Made by a program: the position numbers and the translations under genes
Notes under the pieces: model-generated
What the model was told of the DNA's origin: nothing
Seen by the model: only the letters and a program-made list of their open reading frames with translations
The model's database searches: none
NCBI RefSeq assembly: GCF_000241055.1
Contig: NZ_CM001398.1
Coordinates: 779,190-843,189 of the forward strand
DNA length: 64,000 bases
From: Oenococcus kitaharae DSM 17330
Lineage (GTDB): Bacteria > Bacillota > Bacilli > Lactobacillales > Lactobacillaceae
Reading direction: 5' to 3'
Shown here: positions 27,371 through 36,246 of the stretch, in pieces
Numbering within the stretch: the stretch's first letter is position 1
Layout of the letters: each line of letters begins with the position of its first letter

Positions 27371-28131
27371 CGACTTTTGTTTGGTTAATTATCATTTTGT
27401 TTCTTCTAATGATTTTGGTGGCGGGGAAACACGGTTTTAAGGCCTTTATCGGCCTCATCATCAATCTTGCCGCAATCTTTCTGCTGATTATTCTGATTAA
27501 TTGGCAGTTTAATGTTTATATCGTGACGGTTGCGATCAGTTTTATAATTCTGGCCGTTTCCATTTATCTTTCCGCTGATAATCAAGAAGTGACGAATCAT
27601 GCCTTTGTGGCTAGCCTGATTGTCTTATTAGCGGTTGTGCTGCTGATTATTCCGATTAATTATTTAGCAAACGTCCAGGGGTTTTCATCTGAGTCGTCAG
27701 AAGAATTGGAGGGGTTGCTGTTGGCTGTAGGCTTGAACTTTCATCGTATTGCTTTTATTGTGACTGTAATTGCCAGCCTCGGTGCAATTGCTGAGGCTAG
27801 TATGGCGATTTCAGCCGATCTGCATGAATTGATCGAAAGCACGCCTGATATTACAAACGCCAATCTGTATAAGCAGGGCAACATTATCGGTGCTCAGATT
27901 ATCGGGACGGCTTTGAATACGCTTTTCTTTGGTGTTTTGGGCGAGAATTTAACCTTGGCTATTTTCTACATTCGCCTGCATTACAGTTTTGCTCAGTTAA
28001 TTAATGGCAAACTGCTGGTGGCTGCGATTATTGATTTATTCATCGCCATGATCGGGGTGTTGTTAACGATTCCGGTCACGACTTGGATCGTTGCCCATGT
28101 TCATGCCAAAAAAAATAAGCTGCAGAATTGA
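27367..28131 (+). CDS. YibE/F family membrane protein (second)
   Basis: 254 residues, all-membrane, about seven helices, with SLGAIAEASMAISADLHEL and GQNIIGAQIIGTALNTLFFG-like regions (QGNIIGAQIIGTALNT) equivalent to the MDESSDIT and GTLTNVL segments of its neighbour. Overlap ATGA with the preceding gene shows co-translation, and the pair probably forms one complex. The last codons form half of a bidirectional terminator. Confidence 0.8.
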   Translation: MTTFVWLIIILFLLMILVAGKHGFKAFIGLIINLAAIFLLIILINWQFNVYIVTVAISFIILAVSIYLSADNQEVTNHAFVASLIVLLAVVLLIIPINYLANVQGFSSESSEELEGLLLAVGLNFHRIAFIVTVIASLGAIAEASMAISADLHELIESTPDITNANLYKQGNIIGAQIIGTALNTLFFGVLGENLTLAIFYIRLHYSFAQLINGKLLVAAIIDLFIAMIGVLLTIPVTTWIVAHVHAKKNKLQN

Positions 28132-28149
28132 TTGCTGCAGCTTATTTTT
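28111..28149. terminator. Bidirectional terminator inside both gene ends
   Basis: A 15-bp perfect stem (AAAAATAAGCTGCAG / CTGCAGCTTATTTTT) with a 9-base loop. It covers the last codons of the YibE/F gene and of the HAD gene on the other strand, with T tracts on both strands. Confidence 0.92.
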
Positions 28150-28972
28150 CTAACTGTTCTTGATTTAAGACAAACTTCTCAATTGCAAAAGCGACGCCGT
28201 CTTCATCATTGCTCTTCGTGATGAATTGAGCCTTCTCTTTGGCTTCGTCAATCGCGTTAGCCATCGCCACACCAACACCGGCAGCTTCGATCATAGAAAT
28301 ATCGTTTCCCTGATCACCGATAGCCATCACATCGCTGATGTCGATATTTAATTTCTCAGCCAAGGTCTTGACCGCACTGCCCTTTGAGATCCCTTTATGA
28401 ATGAATTCCAAGAAAATAGGCGAACTGGGGACGACTGTAAAACGATCATAAACCCACTGCGGCAATTCTTTTTTGACTCTTTCGATGATTTCAGGCTCAT
28501 CGATGAACATAATTTTGGCTAGGACGTCAGATTCTTTTAAGTCCTGCATGCGGACGTGACGTACTTGACAGTTAGTTAATTTAGACTCGTATTTTGTATA
28601 TTTCGGTGCTGACAAATAGGGCGTATAAATATAATCGGCTGTTTCAGCGTGGACCTTGACACCGATTTCACCGGCCAATTTATAGATATCGCGATAGTCC
28701 TGAATGCTGACAGGCGTCTGGGCAATCATTTTTCCGGAAGTGGTTCTGATAGTTGCGCCGTTGTAATTAATTGCATATTGGTCATCGCGACCAGCGATCC
28801 CGAGCTTAGCATAATAAGGTTCGGTGCCTGGCAGTGGACGCCCGGAAGTAATTACGGGTTTGACTCCCTGCTTGATCGCTTCTTCCAAAACGTCGATTGT
28901 ATGTTTGGTTAATTCGTTTCTGCTGTTCAGCAGAGTGGCATCTACATCAATTGCTACTAATTTTATTGTCAT
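28142..28972 (-). CDS. HAD-superfamily Cof-type sugar phosphatase
   Basis: 276 residues. Motif I is AIDVDATLLNS with D9 and D11 (Ala replaces the usual Gly after the second Asp), motif II VITSGR, motif III lysine in KGSAVKTLAEKLN and motif IV IGDQGNDISMIE. The large C2B cap between residues 90 and 190 marks the Cof/YidA subfamily, which hydrolyses sugar phosphates. Divergent from phosphoglucomutase with only 37 bases between starts; TAAAAT (minus strand, 28979-28984) ends 6 bases before the ATG. Confidence 0.9.
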   Translation of the reverse strand: MTIKLVAIDVDATLLNSRNELTKHTIDVLEEAIKQGVKPVITSGRPLPGTEPYYAKLGIAGRDDQYAINYNGATIRTTSGKMIAQTPVSIQDYRDIYKLAGEIGVKVHAETADYIYTPYLSAPKYTKYESKLTNCQVRHVRMQDLKESDVLAKIMFIDEPEIIERVKKELPQWVYDRFTVVPSSPIFLEFIHKGISKGSAVKTLAEKLNIDISDVMAIGDQGNDISMIEAAGVGVAMANAIDEAKEKAQFITKSNDEDGVAFAIEKFVLNQEQLEK

Positions 28973-29009
28973 ACAACTATTTTAACCAAGAAAAATTTAC
29001 AATGATCAT

Positions 29010-30707
29010 ATGGTTAAAGAAAAAACAATACAAGAGAAAATAAAAGACTGGGAAGTCGCAGATCTTCCCGAAGGATTACGTTTAGAGTTTGCTAACGCCA
29101 GCCAGGCACAGCTGGAAGATGCCTTCTATCAGGATCTTAATTTTGGGACGGCTGGCATGCGCGGTCTGCTAGGAGTCGGTAGTAACCGCATGAATATCTA
29201 CACGGTTGCCCAGACGACAGAAGCGTTGGCGCGGCATATGGAAAAGCAGGGTGATGATGCTAAAAAACGCGGCGTCGTGATCTCCGGTGATTCGAGAATT
29301 AATTCTGAACTATTCAAAAAGGTATCAGCTGAAGTTCTGCGGGCGCATGATATTACAGTTTATTTGTTTAATGGACCGCATCCGACGCCGGAATTAAGTT
29401 TTGCCGTTATGAACCTGCATACTTATGCCGGCATCATGATCACGGCCAGCCACAATACAAAAGAATATAACGGATATAAATTATATGGTGAAGACGGCGG
29501 CCAGTTACCACCAAAACCCGCAGATGAAATTGTCGCAGAGCGTGCTGGTGTCACAGATATCTTTCATATCAAACAGGTAGCTGGTGGAATTAAAAAAATC
29601 GGTGCCGACATGGATAAGGCTTATTTGGAGCATGTCAAGACCGTCACGATTAACCCAGAACTGATCAAAAAGTGGGGAGATAAATTAACGATCAGTTTCA
29701 CACCGCTCCATGGTGCCGGTGGTGATTTGGGTTCGCGTGCTTTAAAGCAAGCTGGCTTTAATAAAGTCTCAATTGTTAAAGAACAATTCGAGCCGGACGG
29801 CACTTTCCCAACCGTGAAATATCCAAACCCTGAGTTCCATGAAGTCTTCAAGCTTTCCGAAGGTTATCAGACAGATTTGGAATTGGCTGTTGATCCTGAT
29901 TCGGATCGGATGGGTGTCGGCTATCGTAAAGCAGATGGCAGTTATGCCTATCTGACAGGCAACCAGATCGCGGCTTTGATGGTCAATTATATTTTGACGG
30001 CTCAACAGCAGGCTGGCACGTTACCGAAAAATGGCGCGATTGTAACCTCCAATGTTTCCTCTAATCTGCCAGGTCTGATTGCTGATTCCTTTGGTATTAA
30101 GCAATTTACGGTGCTGACCGGCTTTAAATATATTGCTGATAAAATCGTTGAATTTGATGCCAAACAGGATTATCAATTCGAATTTGGTTTTGAAGAGTCT
30201 TACGGTTTTTTGATCAAGCCTTTCGTGCACGATAAAGATGCTGTTCAAGCGATTACTTTAATGTCTGAACTGGCAGCCTATTATAAGGACCGCGGCATGA
30301 CGATCGGCGACGGCTTGGATGAAATTTATGCTAAGTTCAGTGCCTTTGCCGAGTCTTCTGAAGCCACAGAGTTCCCCGGCGAGCAAGGCCAAGCTCAGAT
30401 GGCAGCTGTGATGACGCGCTTTAGAAATCAAGGGCCGAAAAATTTTGGCGAAGTCGCTGTAAAGACCGTTGAAGACAATGAATTGCGCGTCTCCAAAGAT
30501 TTGACGACTGGTGCCAGCAAACGCATTTCTCTGCCTAAGGCTAACGTGATTAAATACTGGCTTGTCGATGGTTCTTGGATTGCCCTGCGGCCATCTGGTA
30601 CAGAACCGAAATTAAAGGTCTATATCGCGGCTAAAGGTGAGGATATGGCTGCTGCCAATAAACAGTTAACCTATTTAAAAGATCAGATTAATCAGCTTTT
30701 GAAATAA
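29010..30707 (+). CDS. pgcA: Phosphoglucomutase (alpha-D-phosphohexomutase family)
   Basis: 565 residues. The catalytic phosphoserine loop is TASHNTKEYNGYKLYG (S147), the metal loop DPDSDRMGVGY, the sugar-binding loop GFEESYGFL, and the phosphate-binding loop RPSGTEPKLKVY. The length and FGTAGMRG N-terminus fit the Firmicute PgcA type, interconverting glucose-1- and glucose-6-phosphate for glycolysis and wall or polysaccharide precursors. TACAAT (28998-29003) ends 6 bases before the ATG and there is no ribosome site. A terminator follows. Confidence 0.93.
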   Translation: MVKEKTIQEKIKDWEVADLPEGLRLEFANASQAQLEDAFYQDLNFGTAGMRGLLGVGSNRMNIYTVAQTTEALARHMEKQGDDAKKRGVVISGDSRINSELFKKVSAEVLRAHDITVYLFNGPHPTPELSFAVMNLHTYAGIMITASHNTKEYNGYKLYGEDGGQLPPKPADEIVAERAGVTDIFHIKQVAGGIKKIGADMDKAYLEHVKTVTINPELIKKWGDKLTISFTPLHGAGGDLGSRALKQAGFNKVSIVKEQFEPDGTFPTVKYPNPEFHEVFKLSEGYQTDLELAVDPDSDRMGVGYRKADGSYAYLTGNQIAALMVNYILTAQQQAGTLPKNGAIVTSNVSSNLPGLIADSFGIKQFTVLTGFKYIADKIVEFDAKQDYQFEFGFEESYGFLIKPFVHDKDAVQAITLMSELAAYYKDRGMTIGDGLDEIYAKFSAFAESSEATEFPGEQGQAQMAAVMTRFRNQGPKNFGEVAVKTVEDNELRVSKDLTTGASKRISLPKANVIKYWLVDGSWIALRPSGTEPKLKVYIAAKGEDMAAANKQLTYLKDQINQLLK

Positions 30708-30716
30708 TCGTTACCC

Positions 30717-30747
30717 AAAAATCCCAGTTGCAAGCGGGATTTTTTTG
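30717..30747 (+). terminator. Intrinsic terminator after pgcA
   Basis: Stem AAAAATCCC / GGGATTTTT with a 10-base loop and T run. Confidence 0.88.
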
Positions 30748-30841
30748 TGTCCAGTTTTCCAAAAAATAGCGCCTTTTGGTCGTAACTGTTAGAATGTCTT
30801 TCAAGTGCATGGATTGCCTTAATTTATTTTACGAGGTGCTA

Positions 30842-31819
30842 ATGGCAAAGAAAAATTTTAAAAATACAAGCCGGCTGCTGCTGGCTTCGGCCGGGATTGT
30901 GTCGCTGTTTTTTTTGGCCAGCGAGTATTTATTTCGCTTGGCTTTTAAGCGGGTTGATTACGTACCCGAAACATCGGCCGATAAGCAGAAATACGCTGAT
31001 GACTATTGGCGCTATGTGGATTGGTTTAAAAAAGTCGATAAAGAGCACTGGACTTTTACAATTTCCGGTGAAAAAGAAGATATGTCGGCTTATTTTATCC
31101 CGGCCAAAGACGGTAGTTCCGATAAATCGGTGATTATTTCCCATGGCTATAAAGGTAATGGCGAGACCATGTCAAATTATGCGCAAATGTTTTACGACAT
31201 GGGTTTTTCAGTGCTGCTGCCCGACGATCGTGGGCATGGCGAGAGTGCTGGGAAATATATCAGTTTCGGCTGGCTGGACCGGCTGGATTATCTGCGCTGG
31301 CTGCAGAAATTAATTGTCCGTCTCGGCGACAAGACGAAAATCGTCCTGTTTGGTGTCAGTATGGGCGCTTCAACGGTTGAGATGCTCAGCGGAGAAGACT
31401 TGCCGCCGCAGGTACGTTGTATTATTGCTGATTGCGGTTATTCCAGCATTGACGAAGAACTGGTTTTCCTGCTGAAACACCAGTACCATCTGCCGAAATA
31501 TCCCTTTTATCCCTTTGTCAGCACGATCAATCACCATCGCTTAGGCTATTATCTCGGGGATGTCTCCTCAGTGACGCAATTAAAGAAAAACAAGCTGCCG
31601 ATTTTCTTCATTCACGGCGAGAAGGACCGCTTTGTACCCAGTTATATGGCGCTGGAAAATTATCAAGCAGCACAGTCAGCTAAAGATTTGTGGATTGTTG
31701 AAAACGCCAGCCATGCTGAAAGTTTTTGGGTTGATCCTGAAAATTATAAACGGCACGTTGAACACTTTTTGCATCACTATTATGAACCTAACGCGCAGGT
31801 ACCCAAGACAGTTCAATGA
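30842..31819 (+). CDS. Membrane-anchored alpha/beta hydrolase
   Basis: 325 residues from the ATG at 30842, preceded by ACGAGGTG; an in-frame GTG-type start 66 bases earlier lacks support. An N-terminal membrane helix (about 11-33) precedes an alpha/beta-hydrolase domain with HGYKGNGETM, DDRGHGES, nucleophile S173 in GVSMGAST, D262 in HGEKDRFVP and H291 in NASHAESF. The helix and fold suggest an enzyme acting at the membrane surface on esters or peptides. It resembles YqkD/BAAT-like serine hydrolases; substrate unknown. Confidence 0.87.
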   Translation: MAKKNFKNTSRLLLASAGIVSLFFLASEYLFRLAFKRVDYVPETSADKQKYADDYWRYVDWFKKVDKEHWTFTISGEKEDMSAYFIPAKDGSSDKSVIISHGYKGNGETMSNYAQMFYDMGFSVLLPDDRGHGESAGKYISFGWLDRLDYLRWLQKLIVRLGDKTKIVLFGVSMGASTVEMLSGEDLPPQVRCIIADCGYSSIDEELVFLLKHQYHLPKYPFYPFVSTINHHRLGYYLGDVSSVTQLKKNKLPIFFIHGEKDRFVPSYMALENYQAAQSAKDLWIVENASHAESFWVDPENYKRHVEHFLHHYYEPNAQVPKTVQ

Positions 31820-31862
31820 AAAGATTATAATTGTTTTAACAGCAAAAGGAGAATCTTGTCAG

Positions 31863-32420
31863 ATGGCTAAAAATGAAGCATTACTGATTATTGATTACAC
31901 GAATGATTTTGTTGACAATAAAGGCGCTTTGACCTGCGGCAAACCGGCCCAAGTTCTTGACAGCCGGATTGTTGAACTAGCTGACCAAATCAAAGCTGAC
32001 GGTGGTTGGGTGATTCTGCCAACGGATCTGCATAAGAAAGATGATCCTTATCATCCTGAGACTAAATTGTATCCGCCGCATAATTTAGCCGGCAGCTGGG
32101 GTCGGGAATTTTATGGCAAGCTGGCACCTTGGTATGATGCTAACAAAGATGACCCACAGGTTTATATGTATGATAAGACGCGTTACAGTGCCTTTGCTGG
32201 GACTGACTTGGACTTGCGTTTGCGTGAACGACATGTTGATACACTGCATCTAGTTGGCGTCTGTACGGATATCTGTGTCCTGCACACGGCTGTTGATGCT
32301 TACGATTTGAATTATCAACTGATCATTCATGAAAACGCTGTTGCCACGCTCACACAAGCGGCACAGGATTGGGCCTTGGCACATTTTAAAAATGTGATTG
32401 GCGCGAAGGTAGTTGATTAA
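31863..32420 (+). CDS. pncA: Nicotinamidase/isochorismatase-family hydrolase
   Basis: 185 residues from the ATG at 31863; AAAGGAG lies 11 bases upstream. The catalytic triad of nicotinamidases is D11 (LLIIDYTNDF), K105 (YDKTRYSAF) and C138 (VGVCTDICVLHT), with metal-ligand candidates D55 and H57 (TDLHKKDD). Nicotinamide would be converted to nicotinate for NAD salvage, which fits the fermentative, NAD-hungry lifestyle. A bidirectional terminator follows. Confidence 0.85.
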   Translation: MAKNEALLIIDYTNDFVDNKGALTCGKPAQVLDSRIVELADQIKADGGWVILPTDLHKKDDPYHPETKLYPPHNLAGSWGREFYGKLAPWYDANKDDPQVYMYDKTRYSAFAGTDLDLRLRERHVDTLHLVGVCTDICVLHTAVDAYDLNYQLIIHENAVATLTQAAQDWALAHFKNVIGAKVVD

Positions 32421-32423
32421 TAT

Positions 32424-32460
32424 AAATAAAAACCGCAACCTTGAGTCGCGGTTTTTATTT
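32424..32460. terminator. Bidirectional terminator
   Basis: A 13-bp stem (AAATAAAAACCGC / GCGGTTTTTATTT) with an 11-base loop. It serves the nicotinamidase gene and, on the minus strand, covers the stop of the convergent surface-protein gene. Confidence 0.9.
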
Positions 32461-34551
32461 AACAACAATATTCATGCTTCTTGGTGTGCTGAAGCCGATT
32501 GTTTTTTCATTTTGGTTAACATTTTGCCAGGTTTTCGTTGAAATCCAGTAAGAATTGCCCCAAAAAATTGGATCTGAGATTTGGAAGTATCCTGGCCGAT
32601 AACCGACAATGCACATGACATGAAAATTAGCCGGATTGACAGTCCAAGTATAAGATGCCCAGGTAACAACTGGATTACCTTGTTGCAGCTGGTAGATAAC
32701 ATCATTCACATTAGCACCGGTCATGTTGCTAATACCGTTATAAAATTTCTTGGTCGCACGTGCCAACGGTTCAGCATAGACTGTCTGTGTTTGAAAAGTG
32801 CCGCCGCCAAAGGGATTGCCGTGAAAACCGTTATAAGGGGAAATGGACCAGCCATAGCCGGTGGCATTATAAATTTGGCGCAAGGATAGGTACCTGCCCT
32901 TGACTGACAAGGCTGTTTGCAGAGAAGCCCCTTCACACCCTTCGGGTGCGCCTTCTTGGTTTTGATTAAAATGGTGAAACGATAAAGTTACTGATTGATT
33001 CGGGAACAAGAAGGCACGCTTATCCAGCCAATAAATGGTAATACCATCTTGAACTTTTAGATAGGTATAACGGTTACCATCGCCTCGAAGTGTATAAGCT
33101 TCTTGCAGAACCTGAACTTTATGACCATTACGATTACGGTCGCTGCCGTTGGCGGAGAGCGTTTGCCAGTTCGTTAGAGCTGGATTATTGAAGTAAAAAT
33201 CATCCGTTCGGTTAATCGTATTAATAATCGCCTGATAGCTGACATTCTTGTATGAAACACTAGCTAAAACAGCTCTTTGATCTATCCAATATGTCTGATT
33301 ACCATCTTTAATTTGGTCATAATCATATTCTTGTCCGTTAGCCCTGCGTGTTCTGACAGCGTTTAAAATAATTACTTCACGGCCATTAAGCTTCTGTCCC
33401 TGATTGCTAGCTGCTAAGGTATTGATGTTTGTTAGAGCAGGACCGTTATTGTAGACGGCATCATTTCTGGACGAGTCGCGAATAGTAGCAGTTTGATTTA
33501 TCGGAGTCTGGTTGATGATACTTGCAAAATCACTTATCGCTAATGATCGGCTGTCAATCCAAAAACTTTCTCCGTTTTCAGGATTAGTAACTTTGGCATA
33601 TTCATAGCTTTGGCCTGTTGCGCGTTGTGTCACGGCTAATTCGGTTACCTGCAGATAAAGGCCGGCATATCGGTTTCCATAGCCTTGGGGAGAGAGGCTG
33701 GCCGCATTTGTTAAGGCTGGGCCATTATTGTAAATGCCGTCATTCCGCTGATTTGTTACCTCTGCATATTGATTGACATTTTTTTGACTAGTGATCACAG
33801 CATATTGGCCCAGAGTTAATGCTCTGCGGTCAAGCCAATAATCTTGGTTTGAGACCGGATCATGCACTTGGACATAATAATAATACTGGCCGTTTCCTCG
33901 CAGTGTCTCTGCTTCTTTTAGGACGGTCACTTGACGACCATCAACATTTTTTGCTGAATTATCTGCTTTTAGAGCGGCCCAAGTGCTGAGAGCTGGGCCG
34001 TTGTTGTAAATACCATCATTGCGTTGTCCTGAAATGATAATTGCCTGGTATTGCACATCTTTTTGGCTGATCATGGTGGCTAAAATTGCTCTTTCGTCAA
34101 TCCAGAAAATTCTTTGATTGGCCAGATCCTGTACTTTAGCATAATCATATCTTTGACCGTTGCTGCGGACTGTATTGACAACTGCTAGAACATTAACAGA
34201 ACGGCCGTTAAGTTGGCTCCCATTACTTTCTGGAGCCATAGTGTCTGCACTTGTTAGGGCCGGCCCATTTGCAAAAACACCGTCATTACGGCTGCTATCA
34301 AGAATTTCGGCTGTCTGGTTGATATTTTGATTGCCGGTAATCGTAGCTGGGAAAGTAGGTGGATTTGGTTTGTCGGCATGGCTCGTGGTTTGTGTGCTTT
34401 GCCGAGTTGGCGCTGAGGAAGCTTCACTGCTAGAAGATTGCATATTACCGGCAGTGTCAGCGTTCACGAAAAATTGACCGTTGATACCGAGACATGCGGC
34501 AAGAATTAATCCTGCAATCACCATTTGGACTATCTTATTTTTTTTAAACAC
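32455..34551 (-). CDS. Secreted GW-repeat protein with C39-like peptidase domain
   Basis: 698 residues from a GTG preceded by GGGGG. Residues 1-32 are a signal peptide (KKNK, then a hydrophobic stretch, cleavage near VNADT). A Ser/Thr-rich linker (about 35-65) precedes five GW/SH3_8-like repeats of 80-85 residues (about 73-156, 162-246, 252-338, 344-430, 430-515), each with RNDGVYNNGPALT-, NGR.V.VL- and YWIDRRAL-like blocks; such repeats bind lipoteichoic acid or wall polymers. The C-terminal domain (about 520-698) has C539 (EGCEGASL), H644 (NFHVMCIVGY) and D660 (ISDPI), the Peptidase_C39_2 catalytic pattern. Probably a wall-attached cysteine peptidase or amidase. Confidence 0.85.
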   Translation of the reverse strand: MFKKNKIVQMVIAGLILAACLGINGQFFVNADTAGNMQSSSSEASSAPTRQSTQTTSHADKPNPPTFPATITGNQNINQTAEILDSSRNDGVFANGPALTSADTMAPESNGSQLNGRSVNVLAVVNTVRSNGQRYDYAKVQDLANQRIFWIDERAILATMISQKDVQYQAIIISGQRNDGIYNNGPALSTWAALKADNSAKNVDGRQVTVLKEAETLRGNGQYYYYVQVHDPVSNQDYWLDRRALTLGQYAVITSQKNVNQYAEVTNQRNDGIYNNGPALTNAASLSPQGYGNRYAGLYLQVTELAVTQRATGQSYEYAKVTNPENGESFWIDSRSLAISDFASIINQTPINQTATIRDSSRNDAVYNNGPALTNINTLAASNQGQKLNGREVIILNAVRTRRANGQEYDYDQIKDGNQTYWIDQRAVLASVSYKNVSYQAIINTINRTDDFYFNNPALTNWQTLSANGSDRNRNGHKVQVLQEAYTLRGDGNRYTYLKVQDGITIYWLDKRAFLFPNQSVTLSFHHFNQNQEGAPEGCEGASLQTALSVKGRYLSLRQIYNATGYGWSISPYNGFHGNPFGGGTFQTQTVYAEPLARATKKFYNGISNMTGANVNDVIYQLQQGNPVVTWASYTWTVNPANFHVMCIVGYRPGYFQISDPIFWGNSYWISTKTWQNVNQNEKTIGFSTPRSMNIVVK

Positions 34552-34759
34552 AATTAAGCGACCCCCAAGAAGCTATGCAACTGTTTTCTCAATTTAAAAA
34601 ACCGAAATCTTCTTTAATTATGCGGTGTTTGGCAGCGGATTGACCAAAAAAATCCAAAAATGTGCAAATGAAAATTTATTTTTCACAAGAATGTAATAGA
34701 ATAGGAAAGCGTGGAAGCGTTTGCAAGTGATTGCAGCTTCAAACACGAAAGGGGGTTTT
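34552..34759. other. Intergenic region between surface protein and pntAA
   Basis: Holds the divergent control regions. On the plus strand TAGAAT (34697-34702) is a likely -10 box, followed by a cre box and an AAAGGGGG ribosome site for pntAA. No other gene seen. Confidence 0.6.
34712..34725. promoter_or_regulatory. cre box (CcpA operator) of pnt operon
   Basis: TGGAAGCGTTTGCA matches TGNAANCGNWNNCA at every defined position. It begins 10 bases after the -10 candidate TAGAAT, the same arrangement as at lplA-pdh, so CcpA is predicted to repress by covering the start site. Confidence 0.75.
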
Positions 34760-35941
34760 ATGGCAATTGTTGTTTCTGCTCTTAAAGAAGCTGCCGGCGA
34801 AAATCGTGTCGCATTGACACCTGATACGGCCGCAAAACTGATTAAGAGCGATTTTGAGGTGAGCATCGAAAAGGGAGCTGGCGAAAAGGCTTTTTATAAT
34901 GATGATTTATATGCAAAGGCTGGTGTCAAACTGGTCACGCGAACAGAGGCATTAAAGGCCGATATTGTCACAGTCGTTAACGAACCTAGCGAGGCAGTTT
35001 TATCCAAATTGTCTCAAGGACAGACGATTATCGGAATGCTGAATCCGCTTGGAGATAAAAAAGGGATGCAGCAGCTGGCCAAGGCGGGTGTCAGTGCCTT
35101 GGCTTTTGAACTGCTTCCGCGAACTGTGTCAAGAGCTCAGAATCTTGATGCCAATTCATCGCAGAAATCGATTGCTGGATATAAAGCGGCTCTACTGGCT
35201 GCTGATACCTATCCGCAATATTTTCCAATGATGATGACAGCTGCCGGAACGGCGCGTCCAGCCAAAGTATTAGTTATTGGTGCAGCTGTGGCTGGCTTGC
35301 AAGCCATTGGTACTGCCCATCGTTTAGGTGCAGTTGTTTCTGGTTATGATATTCGTGAAGATGCCCGTGGCCAGATTGAGTCGCTGGGTGCCAAAGCATT
35401 GATTTCCAAAGTCCAGGTGAAAGATGAAAATGGTTATGCCCGTGCCTTGAATGATGATGAAAAACAAGCACAACAGGCTGAATTAGAAGGCTTTATTGCG
35501 GAGAATAATGTCATTATCACGACAGCTCAAGTCCCTGGAGGCAAGCCACCGGTTGTTGTTTCAAAGAAAGCTGTAGATGAAGCGAAAGCCGATACGGTCT
35601 TCATAGATTTGGGGTCATCAAAATTGGGTGGCAATGTAGCCGGATCCCAACCTGGCGAGACCATCGTCACAAAGACTGGTGCAATTATTGTTGGTGCTGG
35701 TGATTTAGCGAGCCGTGTAGCTCGATCAGCTTCGGATATGTATGCCAAAAATGTCCAGAATACAATCAACTATATTGTCAAAGACGGCCAGATTCATTTT
35801 GATCTTGATGATGATGTTTTGACAGACCTGCTGGCAACTTATGGCGGCCAGATCAATTCGAATTTTCTGCGCAGCCGTATGGGTATGGAAAAAAGGCCAG
35901 TACAGCCAAAGCAGGAACAGGGAGCGGAGGAAGAAAAATGA
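34760..35941 (+). CDS. pntAA: NAD(P) transhydrogenase alpha subunit, part 1 (NAD-binding)
   Basis: 393 residues from the ATG at 34760, preceded by GAAAGGGGG; a TTG 39 bases earlier is unsupported. It is the soluble domain I that binds NAD(H), with the alanine-dehydrogenase-like fold: RVALTPDT, the Rossmann segment VLVIGAAVAGLQAIGTAHRLGA, RQDxR-like YDIREDARGQIESLGAK, and TTAQVPGGKPPVV. In complex with the membrane subunits it passes hydride between NAD(H) and NADP(H) coupled to proton movement. Overlaps the next gene by ATGA. Confidence 0.93.
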   Translation: MAIVVSALKEAAGENRVALTPDTAAKLIKSDFEVSIEKGAGEKAFYNDDLYAKAGVKLVTRTEALKADIVTVVNEPSEAVLSKLSQGQTIIGMLNPLGDKKGMQQLAKAGVSALAFELLPRTVSRAQNLDANSSQKSIAGYKAALLAADTYPQYFPMMMTAAGTARPAKVLVIGAAVAGLQAIGTAHRLGAVVSGYDIREDARGQIESLGAKALISKVQVKDENGYARALNDDEKQAQQAELEGFIAENNVIITTAQVPGGKPPVVVSKKAVDEAKADTVFIDLGSSKLGGNVAGSQPGETIVTKTGAIIVGAGDLASRVARSASDMYAKNVQNTINYIVKDGQIHFDLDDDVLTDLLATYGGQINSNFLRSRMGMEKRPVQPKQEQGAEEEK

Positions 35942-36246
35942 GTGAAGAATTATATGCCAATTTGGCTATCTTTGTTTTAAGCCTGCTGGTTGGTTTTGAG
36001 GTTATGTCGAAAATTCCATCCACGCTGCAGACACCGATGATGTCTGGTGCAAACGCGATTCACGGTGTGGTTGTCGTTGGTGCCTTTGCTATTGCAGCCG
36101 AGGCCAATAATTGGCTGTTGTATGTGCTGACTTTCTTTGCTGCACTATTTGCTGCAATCAATGTCGCCGGTGGCTATACGGTAACAGACAGAATGCTAGG
36201 TATGTTTGACCGCAAGCCAGCTAAAAAAGAGGAGGACAAAAAATGA
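35938..36246 (+). CDS. pntAB: NAD(P) transhydrogenase alpha subunit, part 2 (membrane)
   Basis: 102 residues with three membrane helices and the conserved PLMSGANAIHGVVVVGA-like segment (here PMMSGANAIHGVVVVGA), part of proton-channel domain II. In many bacteria this is fused to part 1; here it is a separate gene, as in the three-subunit form. Overlap of four bases at both ends shows translational coupling. Confidence 0.93.
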   Translation: MSEELYANLAIFVLSLLVGFEVMSKIPSTLQTPMMSGANAIHGVVVVGAFAIAAEANNWLLYVLTFFAALFAAINVAGGYTVTDRMLGMFDRKPAKKEEDKK

